DNA of 64,000 nucleotides from Brevibacillus_H ginsengisoli (GTDB taxonomy: Bacteria > Bacillota > Bacilli > Brevibacillales > Brevibacillaceae): NCBI RefSeq assembly GCF_050113715.1, contig NZ_JBNJQR010000003.1, positions 248,001 through 312,000 of the forward strand, in the 5' to 3' direction. The notes under the pieces were generated by a model. The model did not search any database. It worked only from the letters and a program-made list of their open reading frames with translations, and had not been told where the DNA came from. Below, piece after piece: positions 40,647-49,855 of the stretch. The stretch's first letter is position 1; the number at the start of each line of letters is the position of its first letter. Made by a program: the position numbers and the translations under genes.

Positions 40647-42569
40647 GTGCGGGTATCGAATGTTACCGTACGCCGTAGAATCTTTATCGCTTTGGTCATT
40701 GGAATTGTCTTATACTCCGCCTTGATTACCCGGCTCGGTTACATCCAACTCGTTATGGGTCAGGATCTGCAAGATAAAGCGAATGATTTATGGAGGAGAA
40801 ACATCCCGTTCGAAGCGAAGCGTGGCTTGATCACGGATCGCAACGGGAAGGTGCTGGTGCAAAATGTCAGTATGTTGACCGTTATCGCCATCCCCGTTCA
40901 AATTCAGGACCCGGCGAATACAGCGCGACAGCTGGCGACGGCACTCGGGCAAAAAGAAGTGGACATCTACAAAGCGATTACACAGCGGGAATACATTATT
41001 GATAAAATCCCTGGCGGTCGCAAAATTTCGCCGGAAAAGGCAAAGCTCATTCAGGAACTGGCGCTGCCTGGAATCTATTTGACCGAAGATTCGAAGCGGG
41101 ATTACCCGTTAGGCGAGTTTGCTGCCCATCTGCTTGGGTTTACAGGAATAGATAATCAGGGGTTAACGGGTTTGGAGCGTGTCTACGACAAGTTTCTGCA
41201 AGGAACAAAAGGACATGTATCCTATCCCGCAGACGCCAGAGGCAAGATTATGCCAGGTGAATCGGAGCACTATATAGCGCCCATCAACGGAATGGACATG
41301 TACTTGACGATTGATGCCCAGATTCAATCATTTATTGAACGGGAGTTGGATCAGGCGGTTGTCGCCTACCAACCGGATGACGTGTTAGCTATTGCGATGA
41401 ATCCCAAGACGGGTGAGATCCTGGGGATGGGCAGCCGCCCTAGCTTTAATCCGGCGGACTATAAGAACTACCCGGTTGAGAGCTACAATCGTAATCTGCC
41501 GATCTGGAAAACCTACGAGCCTGGTTCTACGTTCAAAATTGTGACGCTGGCCGCGGCCTTAAATGAAGGTAAGGTTGATTTGAAGGAAGCCTTTTTCGAT
41601 CCCGGTTATATCACGGTAGCAGGCAGACCTCTTCGCTGTTGGAAGCGTCAAGGGCATGGCTCGGAAACGATGCTGGAGGTTGTCGAGAATTCCTGCAACC
41701 CGGGGTTTGTCACGATGGGGCAGCGTTTGGGCAAGGAAAAACTTTTTGAATATATCAGTAAGTTTGGTTTTGGGAAGAAAACAGGCATTGACCTTTTAGG
41801 GGAAGCAACCGGCATTCTATTTAAACTAAGCCGCGTAGGTCCGGTGGAATTAGGCACGACGTCGTTTGGGCAGGGTGTTTCGGTTACTCCGATTCAGCAG
41901 ATGGCTGCGGTCGCGGCGGCGATCAACGGCGGCAAGTTGATGAAGCCCTACATCGCCAAAGAGTGGCATGACAGTGTCACCCACGATATTATTGGAAGAA
42001 CAGAGCCGACAGTCGTGCGTCAAGTGATCTCAGAAGAGACCTCAGCCAAGGTTCGGTATGCGCTGGAGAGCGTCGTAGCCCAAGGTACAGGGGCTAAAGC
42101 GTTCATTGAAGGGTACCGAGTAGGGGGCAAGACCGGTACCGCACAAAAGGTTCGTAACGGTGCCTATTCACAAGGCGAATATATCGTTTCCTTTATTGGC
42201 TTTGCGCCAGCGGACGATCCGCAGATATTGGTGTATACAGCGGTAGATAATCCCAAAGCCCAGGCGTTTGGCGGATTAATCGCGGCGCCAATTGTACGAA
42301 ATATAATGGAGTCCTCCCTGCACTATCTGAAAGTGCCGAAACGTCAGGGACAAATTGAACGCGAGTATAAGTATGGCGACAAGCGTTATCTGGAGGTCCC
42401 AGATTTAGTTGGGTTGAGCACCAAAGATTTAGCCGCATATGACTATACCATTCCACTAGATGTTTCCGGTAAAGGGACTTTTGTGGTGAAGCAATCTCCA
42501 TCTCCTGGGGTAAAAGTTGAAGAAGGCTCAAAAATTCGCATCTTCCTTGGTGACAAAACCGGTAATTAG
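40647..42569 (+). CDS. spoVD: Stage V sporulation protein D (sporulation-specific class B PBP)
   Basis: A 640-residue class B PBP, paralogue of the preceding pbpB, needed for spore cortex synthesis together with the flippase or polymerase SpoVE encoded nearby. A single N-terminal membrane helix is followed by the pedestal domain (AKRGLITDRNGKVLVQNVSM). Transpeptidase motifs are STFK near residue 293, SCN near 349 and KTGT near 495. One C-terminal PASTA domain (about 583-640, YLEVPDLVGLSTKDL) is present, where PBP2B has two. The start is GTG 40647, with its ribosome binding site in a hairpin. Transcription in the mother cell is expected; I could not identify a SigE promoter. Confidence 0.93.
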   Translation: MRVSNVTVRRRIFIALVIGIVLYSALITRLGYIQLVMGQDLQDKANDLWRRNIPFEAKRGLITDRNGKVLVQNVSMLTVIAIPVQIQDPANTARQLATALGQKEVDIYKAITQREYIIDKIPGGRKISPEKAKLIQELALPGIYLTEDSKRDYPLGEFAAHLLGFTGIDNQGLTGLERVYDKFLQGTKGHVSYPADARGKIMPGESEHYIAPINGMDMYLTIDAQIQSFIERELDQAVVAYQPDDVLAIAMNPKTGEILGMGSRPSFNPADYKNYPVESYNRNLPIWKTYEPGSTFKIVTLAAALNEGKVDLKEAFFDPGYITVAGRPLRCWKRQGHGSETMLEVVENSCNPGFVTMGQRLGKEKLFEYISKFGFGKKTGIDLLGEATGILFKLSRVGPVELGTTSFGQGVSVTPIQQMAAVAAAINGGKLMKPYIAKEWHDSVTHDIIGRTEPTVVRQVISEETSAKVRYALESVVAQGTGAKAFIEGYRVGGKTGTAQKVRNGAYSQGEYIVSFIGFAPADDPQILVYTAVDNPKAQAFGGLIAAPIVRNIMESSLHYLKVPKRQGQIEREYKYGDKRYLEVPDLVGLSTKDLAAYDYTIPLDVSGKGTFVVKQSPSPGVKVEEGSKIRIFLGDKTGN

Positions 42570-42703
42570 CTATACAATAATTCTTCGTGGAGAGGGTCTC
42601 CCTTCTGGAAGACGCTCTCCCGTCAACCAAACGCTCTTATCGGTTTGGTTTTGAAATGAACGTACTTTTGTCTATACTAGGTGGAGAATGGGGTGCCATA
42701 CAC

Positions 42704-44203
42704 ATGCAACTGAAAGAATTACTCGCTCCTCTACTACTCGTACAAGTAAGTGGCGACGATAATAGAACCATCACTGGAATCAGCATGGACTCGCGAAAAG
42801 TAAAACCAGGGGATTTATTTATCTGTCTGACTGGTTTTACTGTGGATGGCCATGTATACGCAGAACAAGCGGTAGCCAAGGGAGCGGTAGCGATCCTTTC
42901 GGAAAGAAAATTGGATGTGAATGCTACGGTAGCAATTGTTCCTGATACGAGACGAGCAATGGCGATCGTGGCTGATTTATTTTTCCAATCCCCAACGAAA
43001 GCGTTGAAACTGATCGGGGTGACGGGGACAAACGGCAAAACGACGACCACTCATCTGATTGATAAAATTCTGAGTGATCAAAAAAAGCGAACCGGTTTAA
43101 TCGGCACGATCCATATGAGAATCGGAGAGGTTTATGAGGAAGTAAAGAATACAACTCCTGATGTTTTGGATTTGCAAGGCGCTTTTGGGCGAATGAGAGA
43201 GATCGGAACCGAATATGCCATTATTGAGGCTTCTTCCCATGCTCTGGATATGGGACGTTTGCGTGGTTGCAACTTTCATACCGCTGTATTTACCAACCTG
43301 ACGCAGGATCACTTGGACTACCATGAGACGATGGAGAGCTACAAGCAGGCCAAGTCGTTGTTATTCTCCCAGTTGGGCAATGACTACGATGTTCAAACGA
43401 TGAAAACGGCTGTGCTTAATGCGGATGACCCGGCTTCTGAGTTATTTGCGCGTGTCACTGCCGCGCGAGTGATTACTTATGGAATCGAAAACAAGGCAGA
43501 TGTATCTGCTACCGATATACGCGTTACGAGCAAAGGTACCTCCTATACGTTACATACATTTGCAGGCACTACGCAGCTTAACTTGCAATTGATCGGTAAA
43601 TTCAATGTCTATAATACGCTGGCGGCAGTCGCTACGGCGCTCGCTGAGGGTATTTCCCTCGCCGATATTAAACAGAGTCTGCAAGAGGTAAAAGGGGTCA
43701 ACGGTCGTTTTGAGGCTGTAGACGCTGGACAACATTTTACTGTGATTGTCGATTATTCCCACACCCCAGATAGCTTGGAGAATGCGCTGGGAACCGTGAA
43801 GGAATTCGCTCAAGGAAAAGTCTTTTGCATTGTCGGCTGTGGTGGAGATCGGGATAAAACGAAACGCCCAATTATGGCCAAAATTGCAACGAACTATGCG
43901 GATCTAACCGTCTTAACGTCAGATAACCCTCGCTCCGAAGAACCAATGGCGATTCTTCGCGACATGGAGGAAGGACTGAAGGATGTTGCGAGCGACAAGT
44001 ACGTATCCTTGGTTGATCGACGTGAAGCCATTCAGTACGCCGTAAGCCAGGCGCAAGAGAATGATGTGATCCTCATCGCGGGTAAAGGACACGAAACCTA
44101 TCAAATCATCAAAGGTGAGGTTCTTCCGTTTGATGATCGCGAAGTTGCTCGTACGTCAATCCTCTCCTTGAAGGAGAATTCCCAAATAGAGAAAAAAGCT
44201 TAG
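42704..44203 (+). CDS. murE: UDP-MurNAc-L-Ala-D-Glu:meso-diaminopimelate ligase
   Basis: A 499-residue Mur ligase that adds the third residue of the peptidoglycan stem peptide. The P-loop GVTGTNGKTTTTHL lies near residue 106, ASSHALDMGRL near 176, and the C-terminal DNPRSEEP near 407. The DNPR motif indicates meso-diaminopimelate rather than lysine as the added amino acid. I chose ATG 42704 (MQLKELL) because it matches the family N-terminus and has a GGTGGAG/GGGGTG region upstream. Longer in-frame starts have no support. Confidence 0.95.
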   Translation: MQLKELLAPLLLVQVSGDDNRTITGISMDSRKVKPGDLFICLTGFTVDGHVYAEQAVAKGAVAILSERKLDVNATVAIVPDTRRAMAIVADLFFQSPTKALKLIGVTGTNGKTTTTHLIDKILSDQKKRTGLIGTIHMRIGEVYEEVKNTTPDVLDLQGAFGRMREIGTEYAIIEASSHALDMGRLRGCNFHTAVFTNLTQDHLDYHETMESYKQAKSLLFSQLGNDYDVQTMKTAVLNADDPASELFARVTAARVITYGIENKADVSATDIRVTSKGTSYTLHTFAGTTQLNLQLIGKFNVYNTLAAVATALAEGISLADIKQSLQEVKGVNGRFEAVDAGQHFTVIVDYSHTPDSLENALGTVKEFAQGKVFCIVGCGGDRDKTKRPIMAKIATNYADLTVLTSDNPRSEEPMAILRDMEEGLKDVASDKYVSLVDRREAIQYAVSQAQENDVILIAGKGHETYQIIKGEVLPFDDREVARTSILSLKENSQIEKKA

Positions 44204-44227
44204 GTTAGGTGGAAAGGAGGTTGGGGC

Positions 44228-45193
44228 ATGCCTTTTGACAATGTCCTCATCATCACGATTATTGCCTCGTTTTTAATTGCAGTACTAATCGGTCCTTTAT
44301 TCATCCCGGTGCTAAGAAGGCTGAAATTTGGTCAAAGCATTCGAGAAGAAGGCCCCCAGTCCCATCAAAAGAAAGCGGGAACACCAACCATGGGAGGGAC
44401 CATCATTTTGTTGGCCCTGGTGTTTACCGTCCTGAAGTTTGCGAATACCAATATTGAATTGATGTTCTTATTATTACTTACTCTCGGGTATGGACTTATT
44501 GGATTCTTGGATGATTACATCAAGATCCTAAAAAAGCGGAATCTTGGTTTAACCGCAAAACAAAAATTTGCGGGTCAAATTCTGTTGGCTATCATCGCGT
44601 ATTATTTATTGATACGAATGGGACACGATACGTCTCTTCATTTGCCTGGAACTCCTTGGAATATTGAGTTGGGGTGGATGTACTTCCCATTCTTAATCTT
44701 TCTTTTGGTGGGAACGACGAATGCGGTCAATCTCACCGACGGTCTGGACGGCTTGCTAGCGGGGACAGGGGCTATCGCATTTGGAGCATACGCCATTATC
44801 GCTTGGCTTGCATATGATCCTGACACGGCGATCTTTAGCGCAGCAGTCGTTGGGTCAGTTCTTGGCTTTCTGGTGTTCAACGCGCACCCTGCCCGCGTCT
44901 TTATGGGGGATACAGGCTCCCTGGCGTTAGGCGGAGCGTTGGCTGGTATCGCGATCATGACCAAAACAGAGCTACTTCTCGCAGTCATCGGCGGCGTGTT
45001 TGTCGTTGAGACGCTTTCGGTCATTTTGCAGGTGATTTCGTTTAAAACCAGAGGAAAACGAATTTTTCGCATGAGTCCCTTGCATCACCATTTCGAATTG
45101 ACAGGCTGGTCCGAGTGGCGTGTGGTTGTGACGTTTTGGCTGGTTGCCATGGTGTTTGCAGGATTAGGCGTTTATTTAGAGGTGGTACAATAA
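44228..45193 (+). CDS. mraY: Phospho-N-acetylmuramoyl-pentapeptide-transferase
   Basis: A 321-residue polytopic membrane enzyme (about 10 helices) that makes lipid I from UDP-MurNAc-pentapeptide and undecaprenyl phosphate. Diagnostic motifs: FLDDYIKI near residue 96, NAVNLTDGLDGL near 161, HPARVFMGDTGSLALGG near 218 and the HHHFELTGWSEWRVV loop near 286. AAAGGAGG precedes ATG 44228. Its stop overlaps the murD start (TAATG), giving translational coupling. Confidence 0.96.
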   Translation: MPFDNVLIITIIASFLIAVLIGPLFIPVLRRLKFGQSIREEGPQSHQKKAGTPTMGGTIILLALVFTVLKFANTNIELMFLLLLTLGYGLIGFLDDYIKILKKRNLGLTAKQKFAGQILLAIIAYYLLIRMGHDTSLHLPGTPWNIELGWMYFPFLIFLLVGTTNAVNLTDGLDGLLAGTGAIAFGAYAIIAWLAYDPDTAIFSAAVVGSVLGFLVFNAHPARVFMGDTGSLALGGALAGIAIMTKTELLLAVIGGVFVVETLSVILQVISFKTRGKRIFRMSPLHHHFELTGWSEWRVVVTFWLVAMVFAGLGVYLEVVQ

Positions 45194-46566
45194 TGGACAC
45201 TTACAAGAATCAACAGGTTGTTGTAGTAGGTCTCGCCAAAAGCGGTGTAGCGGTTGCCAAACTGTTGCACCGCTTTGGTGCGCATGTGATTGTCAATGAT
45301 AAGAAACCGCGCGAAGAATCAGTTGGTATAGAAGAATTGGAAGATTTGGGCATTCAAGTGATTACAGGCTATCACCCAGATGATCTGATCCATACGGGAG
45401 TTTCATTAGTGGTGAAAAACCCGGGGATTCCTTATGAAGCCCCTCCAGTCAAACAAGCAATCGAGCAGCAGATTCCAGTCATAACCGAAGTGGAGATCGC
45501 CTATCAGCTGTCAAAAGCGCCGATTATCGGAATTACCGGCTCCAATGGGAAAACCACCACGACTACACTGGTTACATTGATGCTGCAAGCCTCCCAGGTA
45601 GATGCGGTGGCTGGCGGCAACATCGGTACGGTATTGTGCGAATTGGCGGAGCAGATGAGTGCTGACCAGTTCCTGGTGGCGGAACTAAGCAGTTTTCAGT
45701 TAATGGGTACTTGTACATTTCGTCCGAAGATTGCGGCTCTCCTTAATCTTTTTCCAGCCCATTTGGATTACCATCACACGATGGAAGAGTACTTTGAGGC
45801 AAAAACGAAGATCTTTGCCAATCAGACAAGCGAAGATTTTGCCGTGCTTAATTATGAGCAGGAGAATGTTCGCCAATTAGCTGATTCGATCAAGGCGACA
45901 CCTTACTTTTTCAGCCGTTTGCGGGAAGTTCCTGCTGGTGCTTTTGTAAGGGACAACCACGTGATTTTCCGCTCTCATACAGGCGAGGAAGAAACCGTTA
46001 TTAAACTCGACGATATCGCTTTGCAAGGCAAGCACCATCTGGAGAACATTCTCGCTGCCGTGATCATGTGCAAGCTGGCGGGAGCCACAGCTGCTGGAAT
46101 GGCGCAAGTATTGTCCACCTTCCAGGGTGTAGAGCACCGGACGGAATTTGTGACGATTGTTGAAGGGGTCAAATATTATAACGACTCCAAAGCCACCAAT
46201 CCCCAAGCGGCGATTCAAGCGATCTCTGCTTTTCAGAATCCTGTTGTGCTGATTGGAGGCGGACTTGATCGGGGCATCGATTTTCAGGAGCTTGTGCCTT
46301 ATTTATCCCAACACGTTCGGGCAGTGGTTACCTTTGGAGAAACTGCTCAGATTCTGTTGGATCGAGCCTCTGATGCGGGGATTAGCGACCGTGTTCGCGT
46401 CGATACTGTGGAGGAGGCTGTTCGCGCTGCCGCAGCTTTGGCAAATGCGGGCGATGTCGTTCTCTTAAGTCCTGCGTGTGCAAGCTGGGATATGTTCCCT
46501 TCGTTTGAGGTAAGGGGGAGCATGTTTAAGGAAGCCGTGCATAAACTTAGAACAAGCCTTGGATAA
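45193..46566 (+). CDS. murD: UDP-MurNAc-L-alanine:D-glutamate ligase
   Basis: A 457-residue cytoplasmic Mur ligase adding D-glutamate. N-terminal Rossmann-like QVVVVGLAKSGVAVAKLL, ATP-binding GITGSNGKTTTTTLV near residue 114, FPAHLDYHHTMEEYFEAK near 189, and a C-terminal YNDSKATNPQAA near 325. It begins at ATG 45193, overlapping the mraY stop by one base. Starts further upstream would lie inside mraY. Confidence 0.95.
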   Translation: MDTYKNQQVVVVGLAKSGVAVAKLLHRFGAHVIVNDKKPREESVGIEELEDLGIQVITGYHPDDLIHTGVSLVVKNPGIPYEAPPVKQAIEQQIPVITEVEIAYQLSKAPIIGITGSNGKTTTTTLVTLMLQASQVDAVAGGNIGTVLCELAEQMSADQFLVAELSSFQLMGTCTFRPKIAALLNLFPAHLDYHHTMEEYFEAKTKIFANQTSEDFAVLNYEQENVRQLADSIKATPYFFSRLREVPAGAFVRDNHVIFRSHTGEEETVIKLDDIALQGKHHLENILAAVIMCKLAGATAAGMAQVLSTFQGVEHRTEFVTIVEGVKYYNDSKATNPQAAIQAISAFQNPVVLIGGGLDRGIDFQELVPYLSQHVRAVVTFGETAQILLDRASDAGISDRVRVDTVEEAVRAAAALANAGDVVLLSPACASWDMFPSFEVRGSMFKEAVHKLRTSLG

Positions 46567-46619
46567 AAGCCCCTCGTGAGCGAGTGAAGGAGGGGCAGTG
46601 CCAGAAAGGATGGCTTGCG

Positions 46620-47711
46620 ATGAGTAAGGTACGAACTGCTCCTGACTTCCTGATTATTTTCGCCACGTTATTTCTCTTAGGTGTCGGTATTGTCATGGTG
46701 TACAGCGCCAGTGCTGTTTTCGCCTTTAACAAATTTGGCGATATGTATTATTTCACCAAGCGGCAATTTATTTTTGCGATTTTAGGACTTGCTTCCATGT
46801 ACGTCATGATGAATATCGACTACTGGGTTTGGAAGAAATGGGCCAAGACAGGATTTTTCATTTCGCTTGGACTTCTGGTACTCGTATTGTTCATCGGAAA
46901 AGAAGTGAACGGCGCCAAAAGTTGGCTGGGCTTCGGCTCATTCGGCATTCAGCCTGGCGAATTCGCCAAGTTTGGTGTGGCCGCTTTTCTTGCCATGTGG
47001 CTATCCGATAATCAAAAGGAGATTGTATTTTTCCGACAAGGACTTCTCCCAGCACTTATGGTCCCAGGAGCTTGTTTTGGGTTGATTATGTTACAGCCGG
47101 ATTTAGGGACAGGTACCGTTTTGATGGGCATGGCGCTCCTGATGATTTTTGCCGCTGGAGCGAGAAATAGCCACTTCGTCGGTTTAGGAATGCTTGGCCT
47201 TGCCGGATTTGCGGGATTGGTTATCTCAGCTCCGTATCGGATGGATCGAATCACCGCTTTTCTTGATCCGTGGTCTGATCCGCGCGATACGGGTTATCAA
47301 ATCATTCAATCCCTGTTTGCGATCGGGCCAGGCGGGCTGCTTGGACTCGGGCTTGGACAGAGCAGGCAGAAGTTTTCTTATTTGCCGGAGCCATATAATG
47401 ATTTTATCTTTTCGATTGTCGCCGAAGAATTAGGGTTTATTGGGGCCTCTCTCGTATTGCTTTTGTTCCTTCTGCTCTTGTGGAGAGGGATGCGAGTCGC
47501 AATTACTGCCCCAGACCTATTTGGAAGTTTGCTCGCGCTTGGTATTATTGGAATGATTGCCATTCAGGTATTAATCAACGTCGGGGTTGTAACCGGCATG
47601 TTTCCTGTTACCGGGATTACGCTTCCCTTCTTAAGCTATGGAGGCTCATCCTTAACCTTGATGCTGACCGGGGTTGGCATTCTGCTTAATATCTCAAGGT
47701 TTTCCAGGTAA
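46620..47711 (+). CDS. spoVE: Stage V sporulation protein E (SEDS-family)
   Basis: A 363-residue SEDS membrane protein with about ten helices, the sporulation counterpart of FtsW/RodA. It works with SpoVD in cortex peptidoglycan polymerisation. Motifs: MVYSASAVFAFNKFGDMYYF near residue 24, QPGEFAKFGVAAFLAMWLS near 112, QPDLGTGTV near 157, and the family signature FPVTGITLPFLSYGGSSLTL near 328. Location between murD and murG matches spoVE in B. subtilis; the vegetative ftsW lies elsewhere there. ATG 46620 has AAAGGA upstream. Confidence 0.92.
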   Translation: MSKVRTAPDFLIIFATLFLLGVGIVMVYSASAVFAFNKFGDMYYFTKRQFIFAILGLASMYVMMNIDYWVWKKWAKTGFFISLGLLVLVLFIGKEVNGAKSWLGFGSFGIQPGEFAKFGVAAFLAMWLSDNQKEIVFFRQGLLPALMVPGACFGLIMLQPDLGTGTVLMGMALLMIFAAGARNSHFVGLGMLGLAGFAGLVISAPYRMDRITAFLDPWSDPRDTGYQIIQSLFAIGPGGLLGLGLGQSRQKFSYLPEPYNDFIFSIVAEELGFIGASLVLLLFLLLLWRGMRVAITAPDLFGSLLALGIIGMIAIQVLINVGVVTGMFPVTGITLPFLSYGGSSLTLMLTGVGILLNISRFSR

Positions 47712-47742
47712 GAAGAAAAGTAAAGAAAACAGGTGATTTCAT

Positions 47743-48837
47743 ATGCGCGTCGTCTTGACCGGTGGAGGTACAGGAGGACATATTTATCCAGCGCTTGCGG
47801 TAGCAGAGGAGATTTTACGCCATGAACCGCAGGCTAAATTTTTGTATTTCGGGACAGCCAAAGGGTTGGAATCCAAACTGGTTCCCAAACATGGACTGCC
47901 GTTTGAACAGATTGATATTTCGGGTATCAAGCGTAAACTGACCCTGGAGAATTTGCGCACAGCGTGGAAGTTTATTCGCTCGGTTTCCAAGTCCAAAGAG
48001 ATTTTACGGAAGTGGAAGCCGGATATTGTCATCGGGACAGGTGGTTATGTGTGCGGTCCTGTAGTGTATGCCGCAGCCAGATTGGGCATCCCGACCATGA
48101 TTCATGAGCAGAACGTGGTGCCAGGGTTGACGAATCTGTTTTTAACGAGGTTTGTTAGCCGAGTAGCGGTTTCCTTTGAAGAATCCCTGCAACATTTTCC
48201 GAAGAACAAGGTTGTTTATACAGGCAATCCACGCGCGACGGAAGTGCTGCATGGACGAGCGGAGGAAGGCCAGAAACTAATCGGAACCCATAAGCCGATC
48301 ATCTTGATTGTCGGCGGCAGTCGAGGGGCAAGACCGATTAACGAGGCTACCATCCAGTTGGTTCCCTTTATGAAAAAGCATCCGGATTATCATTTTGTCT
48401 ATGTAACCGGGGACGTTCATTATGATAAAGTTTCGGCTGCGTTAAGCGAACAAGGGGAATTCCCTGAGAACTTGACACTATTGCCGTTTGTACATCAGAT
48501 GCCCGATTTATTGTCAGCCACTCATACGATCGTCAACAGGGCTGGCGCTTCGTTTCTGGCGGAGATCACATCACTTGGCATTCCGGCCATTTTGATTCCG
48601 TCTCCTTATGTAACAAATAATCATCAAGAAAAGAATGCTCGAGGTTTGGAACGGGCGGGAGCTGGGGTAGTCATTCTGGAGAAGGATCTATCCGGTCAAA
48701 CACTCCAAGACGCTCTTACACCGCTCTTAACCGATCCGAAATTGCATCATAAAATGCGTGAGGAATCACTCCGACTAGGAAAACAGGACGCGGCCTCTGC
48801 GATTTATCGTGTGGTCAAAGAGCTGGTAAAAGTCTAG
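47743..48837 (+). CDS. murG: UDP-GlcNAc:lipid I N-acetylglucosaminyltransferase
   Basis: A 364-residue GT-B glycosyltransferase on the inner membrane face, making lipid II. VLTGGGTGGHIYPALAVAEE at the N-terminus, GTGGYVCGPVVYAA near residue 97, the second glycine loop VGGSRGARPINEA near 189, and GASFLAEITSLGIPAILIPS near 268 are the family motifs. Start ATG 47743 after ACAGGTGA. Part of the continuous dcw operon. Confidence 0.96.
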   Translation: MRVVLTGGGTGGHIYPALAVAEEILRHEPQAKFLYFGTAKGLESKLVPKHGLPFEQIDISGIKRKLTLENLRTAWKFIRSVSKSKEILRKWKPDIVIGTGGYVCGPVVYAAARLGIPTMIHEQNVVPGLTNLFLTRFVSRVAVSFEESLQHFPKNKVVYTGNPRATEVLHGRAEEGQKLIGTHKPIILIVGGSRGARPINEATIQLVPFMKKHPDYHFVYVTGDVHYDKVSAALSEQGEFPENLTLLPFVHQMPDLLSATHTIVNRAGASFLAEITSLGIPAILIPSPYVTNNHQEKNARGLERAGAGVVILEKDLSGQTLQDALTPLLTDPKLHHKMREESLRLGKQDAASAIYRVVKELVKV

Positions 48838-48934
48838 ATGGGCGTCTGTCACGCCCTTCTTGGAAGTCGCATATGATGAAGCAAACACGTGATAGCATTA
48901 GTTCCCACCGAGCATTTGTGTCAGGAGGTTCACT

Positions 48935-49840
48935 ATGAAATACATCGCTGATGAGTTGATAAAAGCTGGTGTTGGAAAGGTCTGGGTCGATGAGCCTCTC
49001 GCCAACCACACAACTTGGCGAATTGGAGGTCCTTGCGACCTGCTAATACAGCCAAGGGATAAGGAGTCACTCATTTTAGCAGTTCAAATTATCCATCGTC
49101 ACAATATTCCTTGGAGAGTAATTGGACGCGGTTCTAACCTTCTAGTGAGGGATGGAGGGATTAGAGGAGCCGTGTTCAAAGTGGCTGAGGGCTTAAGTCA
49201 CTGTGAGTTTAAAGGTGAAGAGGTGCGTGTTGGTGCCGGGTATTCGATGATTCGTTTAACGGTGGAAGCAGGCAAAATGGGGTTGACGGGACTTGAGTTT
49301 GCGGGAGGTATTCCAGGCTCTGTCGGTGGTGCCGTCTACATGAATGCGGGTGCGCATGGATCTGATCTTTCACGTATTCTTAAAGAAGCCGAAATCCTCT
49401 TTGAAAATGGCGAGACCAAGGTTTTATCGAACGAGGAGATGCAATTTAGTTACCGCAATTCGATCTTGCAATCCCAAAAGGGCATTGTACTGGAAGCTGT
49501 CTTTCAACTGAAAACAGGAGATCGCAAGGAAATTGCCGCAGCTCTTGCTAAGTATAAGGATCGACGCAGACAGTCTCAGCCTTTGCAACAACCTTGTGCC
49601 GGAAGTGTGTTTCGTAACCCACCTGGAGATCATGCCGGCCGATTAATTGAAGCTTGCAATCTCAAAGGATACACGGTTGGAGGAGCACAAGTCTCCACGA
49701 TGCACGCCAATTTCATCGTCAATTGCGGAGGAGCCACGGCTGCCGACGTCCTCACCTTAATGGAGCATGTTCAATCTGTTGTCCAAGAGAAATTTGGAGT
49801 GAATTTGCATCCGGAAGTTTTGGTGGTGGGCGAGGGGTAA
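48935..49840 (+). CDS. murB: UDP-N-acetylenolpyruvoylglucosamine reductase
   Basis: A 301-residue FAD enzyme that reduces the enolpyruvyl group to make UDP-MurNAc. FAD-binding motifs IGRGSNLLVRDGG (near residue 65) and GGIPGSVGGAVYMNAGAHG (near 129) are clear. The catalytic serine is in AGSVFRNPPGDHAG (near 225). The type II form is indicated by size and the GSVFRNP block. GGAGG precedes ATG 48935. Confidence 0.95.
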   Translation: MKYIADELIKAGVGKVWVDEPLANHTTWRIGGPCDLLIQPRDKESLILAVQIIHRHNIPWRVIGRGSNLLVRDGGIRGAVFKVAEGLSHCEFKGEEVRVGAGYSMIRLTVEAGKMGLTGLEFAGGIPGSVGGAVYMNAGAHGSDLSRILKEAEILFENGETKVLSNEEMQFSYRNSILQSQKGIVLEAVFQLKTGDRKEIAAALAKYKDRRRQSQPLQQPCAGSVFRNPPGDHAGRLIEACNLKGYTVGGAQVSTMHANFIVNCGGATAADVLTLMEHVQSVVQEKFGVNLHPEVLVVGEG

Positions 49841-49855
49841 CACGGAGGTGAAAGT

